This document shows, one piece after another, positions 63,656 through 64,000 of a stretch of 64,000 nt of DNA (position 1 is its first letter; each line of letters starts with the position of its first letter). Below the pieces are notes generated by a model. The model was not told the DNA's origin, did not search any database, and was given only the letters and a program-made list of their open reading frames with translations. The DNA comes from Entoloma clypeatum (taxonomy: Eukaryota > Basidiomycota > Agaricomycetes > Agaricales > Entolomataceae). The stretch is from positions 4,836,001 through 4,900,000 of the forward strand of contig OY751493.1 of assembly GCA_963565915.1 (NCBI GenBank), given 5' to 3'. A program made the translations under genes and the position numbers.

Positions 63656-64000
63656 CTATTGAACGTATCAAGATGCGCCATGTGGGACGACGTACAAGGT
63701 AGTTAGTATGGGTGGATAGAGGATCAGGAATTGAATACTGTAGCTTTGTTAAGCTAGAGGAGAGTTTAGAGACAACTGATGTGGTAGGAACTGGAAGAGT
63801 TCTTATTCTGCAACTACGTTACAGGTCTACTATTTATACTAATATATGCGCACAGACCATGTTGTGGTCTGTCTGTGTGTTTCTACAATAAACTCATATA
63901 TATAGTAACTCATGGAATGTTCCAGAGAATGACATCACAGATGATGTCAGAGATACATCATAATGACGTAGTGATCATGTGTCTGATCATGTGCTGGATC
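63656..64000 (-). repeat. Ty1/copia LTR (family II), minus strand, cut by window end
   Basis: Reverse-complement copy of the LTR at 30006-30358, lacking only about the first 14 bp beyond the window. It is followed on its coding strand by GGCTATGGGC, the start of the primer-binding site, then minisatellite rather than gag-pol, so it is a truncated or rearranged copy. The leader-ORF start MAHLDTFNRLWA is preserved. Confidence 0.85.

Noticed and set aside
30006..64000. Copia II LTRs at 30006 and 63656 as the two ends of one element
   Set aside because: They are in opposite orientations, and each is followed by its own primer-binding site, so they belong to different insertions.

Overview
The window is filamentous basidiomycete (Agaricomycete) nuclear DNA. 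It has short introns of about 45-75 bp in nearly every host gene, polyporopepsin-type secreted aspartic proteases, membrane-protein families typical of mushroom-forming fungi (DUF6533 and DUF6534 types), and a dense load of LTR retrotransposons and DNA transposons. I recognised no rRNA, tRNA or CRISPR.

The left part (1-22.5 kb) is gene space. Two convergent aspartic protease genes lie at 960-2797 (+) and 4667-6477 (-). They are followed by a DUF6533-type membrane protein (9171-10654, +), a Gfd2/YDR514C-like DEDDh nuclease-fold gene (11740-13655, +), a small hypothetical gene (13810-14435, +), a DUF6534-type membrane protein (15138-17175, -), a decayed hAT transposon (17842-19383) and a third protease (20201-21966, -). 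A fourth protease (37018-38791, -) is a near copy of the third, carried on a 2.6-kb segmental duplication about 16.8 kb away. All four proteases share one 11-exon structure and look intact and secreted.

From 22.5 to 36.6 kb, transposons fill the gap between the two duplicated blocks. There is a complete but broken PIF/Harbinger element (22555-25251), the 3' end of a LINE with an RNase H domain and poly-A tail, the start of a Ty1/copia element split by a Tc1 transposon (30421-32454) that itself carries a 419-bp insertion, and two blocks of a 21-bp minisatellite.

From 39.7 to 64 kb the sequence is nested retroelements, reconstructed from target-site duplications. A truncated Ty3/gypsy (gypsy I) was split by a 9.85-kb hAT-like element (39876-49726), into which an intact Ty1/copia element (40211-46948) later inserted. 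To the right, a 21-bp-type minisatellite received gypsy II (51597-63570), which then received gypsy III (54454-61021) in the opposite orientation. Gypsy III has LTRs that look identical and intact gag and pol with a chromodomain. The window ends inside a copia-II LTR.

The most unusual features are in the retroelements. The copia element has an extra ORF of 278 codons that starts inside the 5' LTR, reads through the primer-binding site and encodes a membrane protein with a cysteine cluster and a PPxY motif; a second copia family keeps the same start and phase. The gypsy family has the signature of Tf1-like self-priming plus two extra ORFs, one before gag and one after pol.
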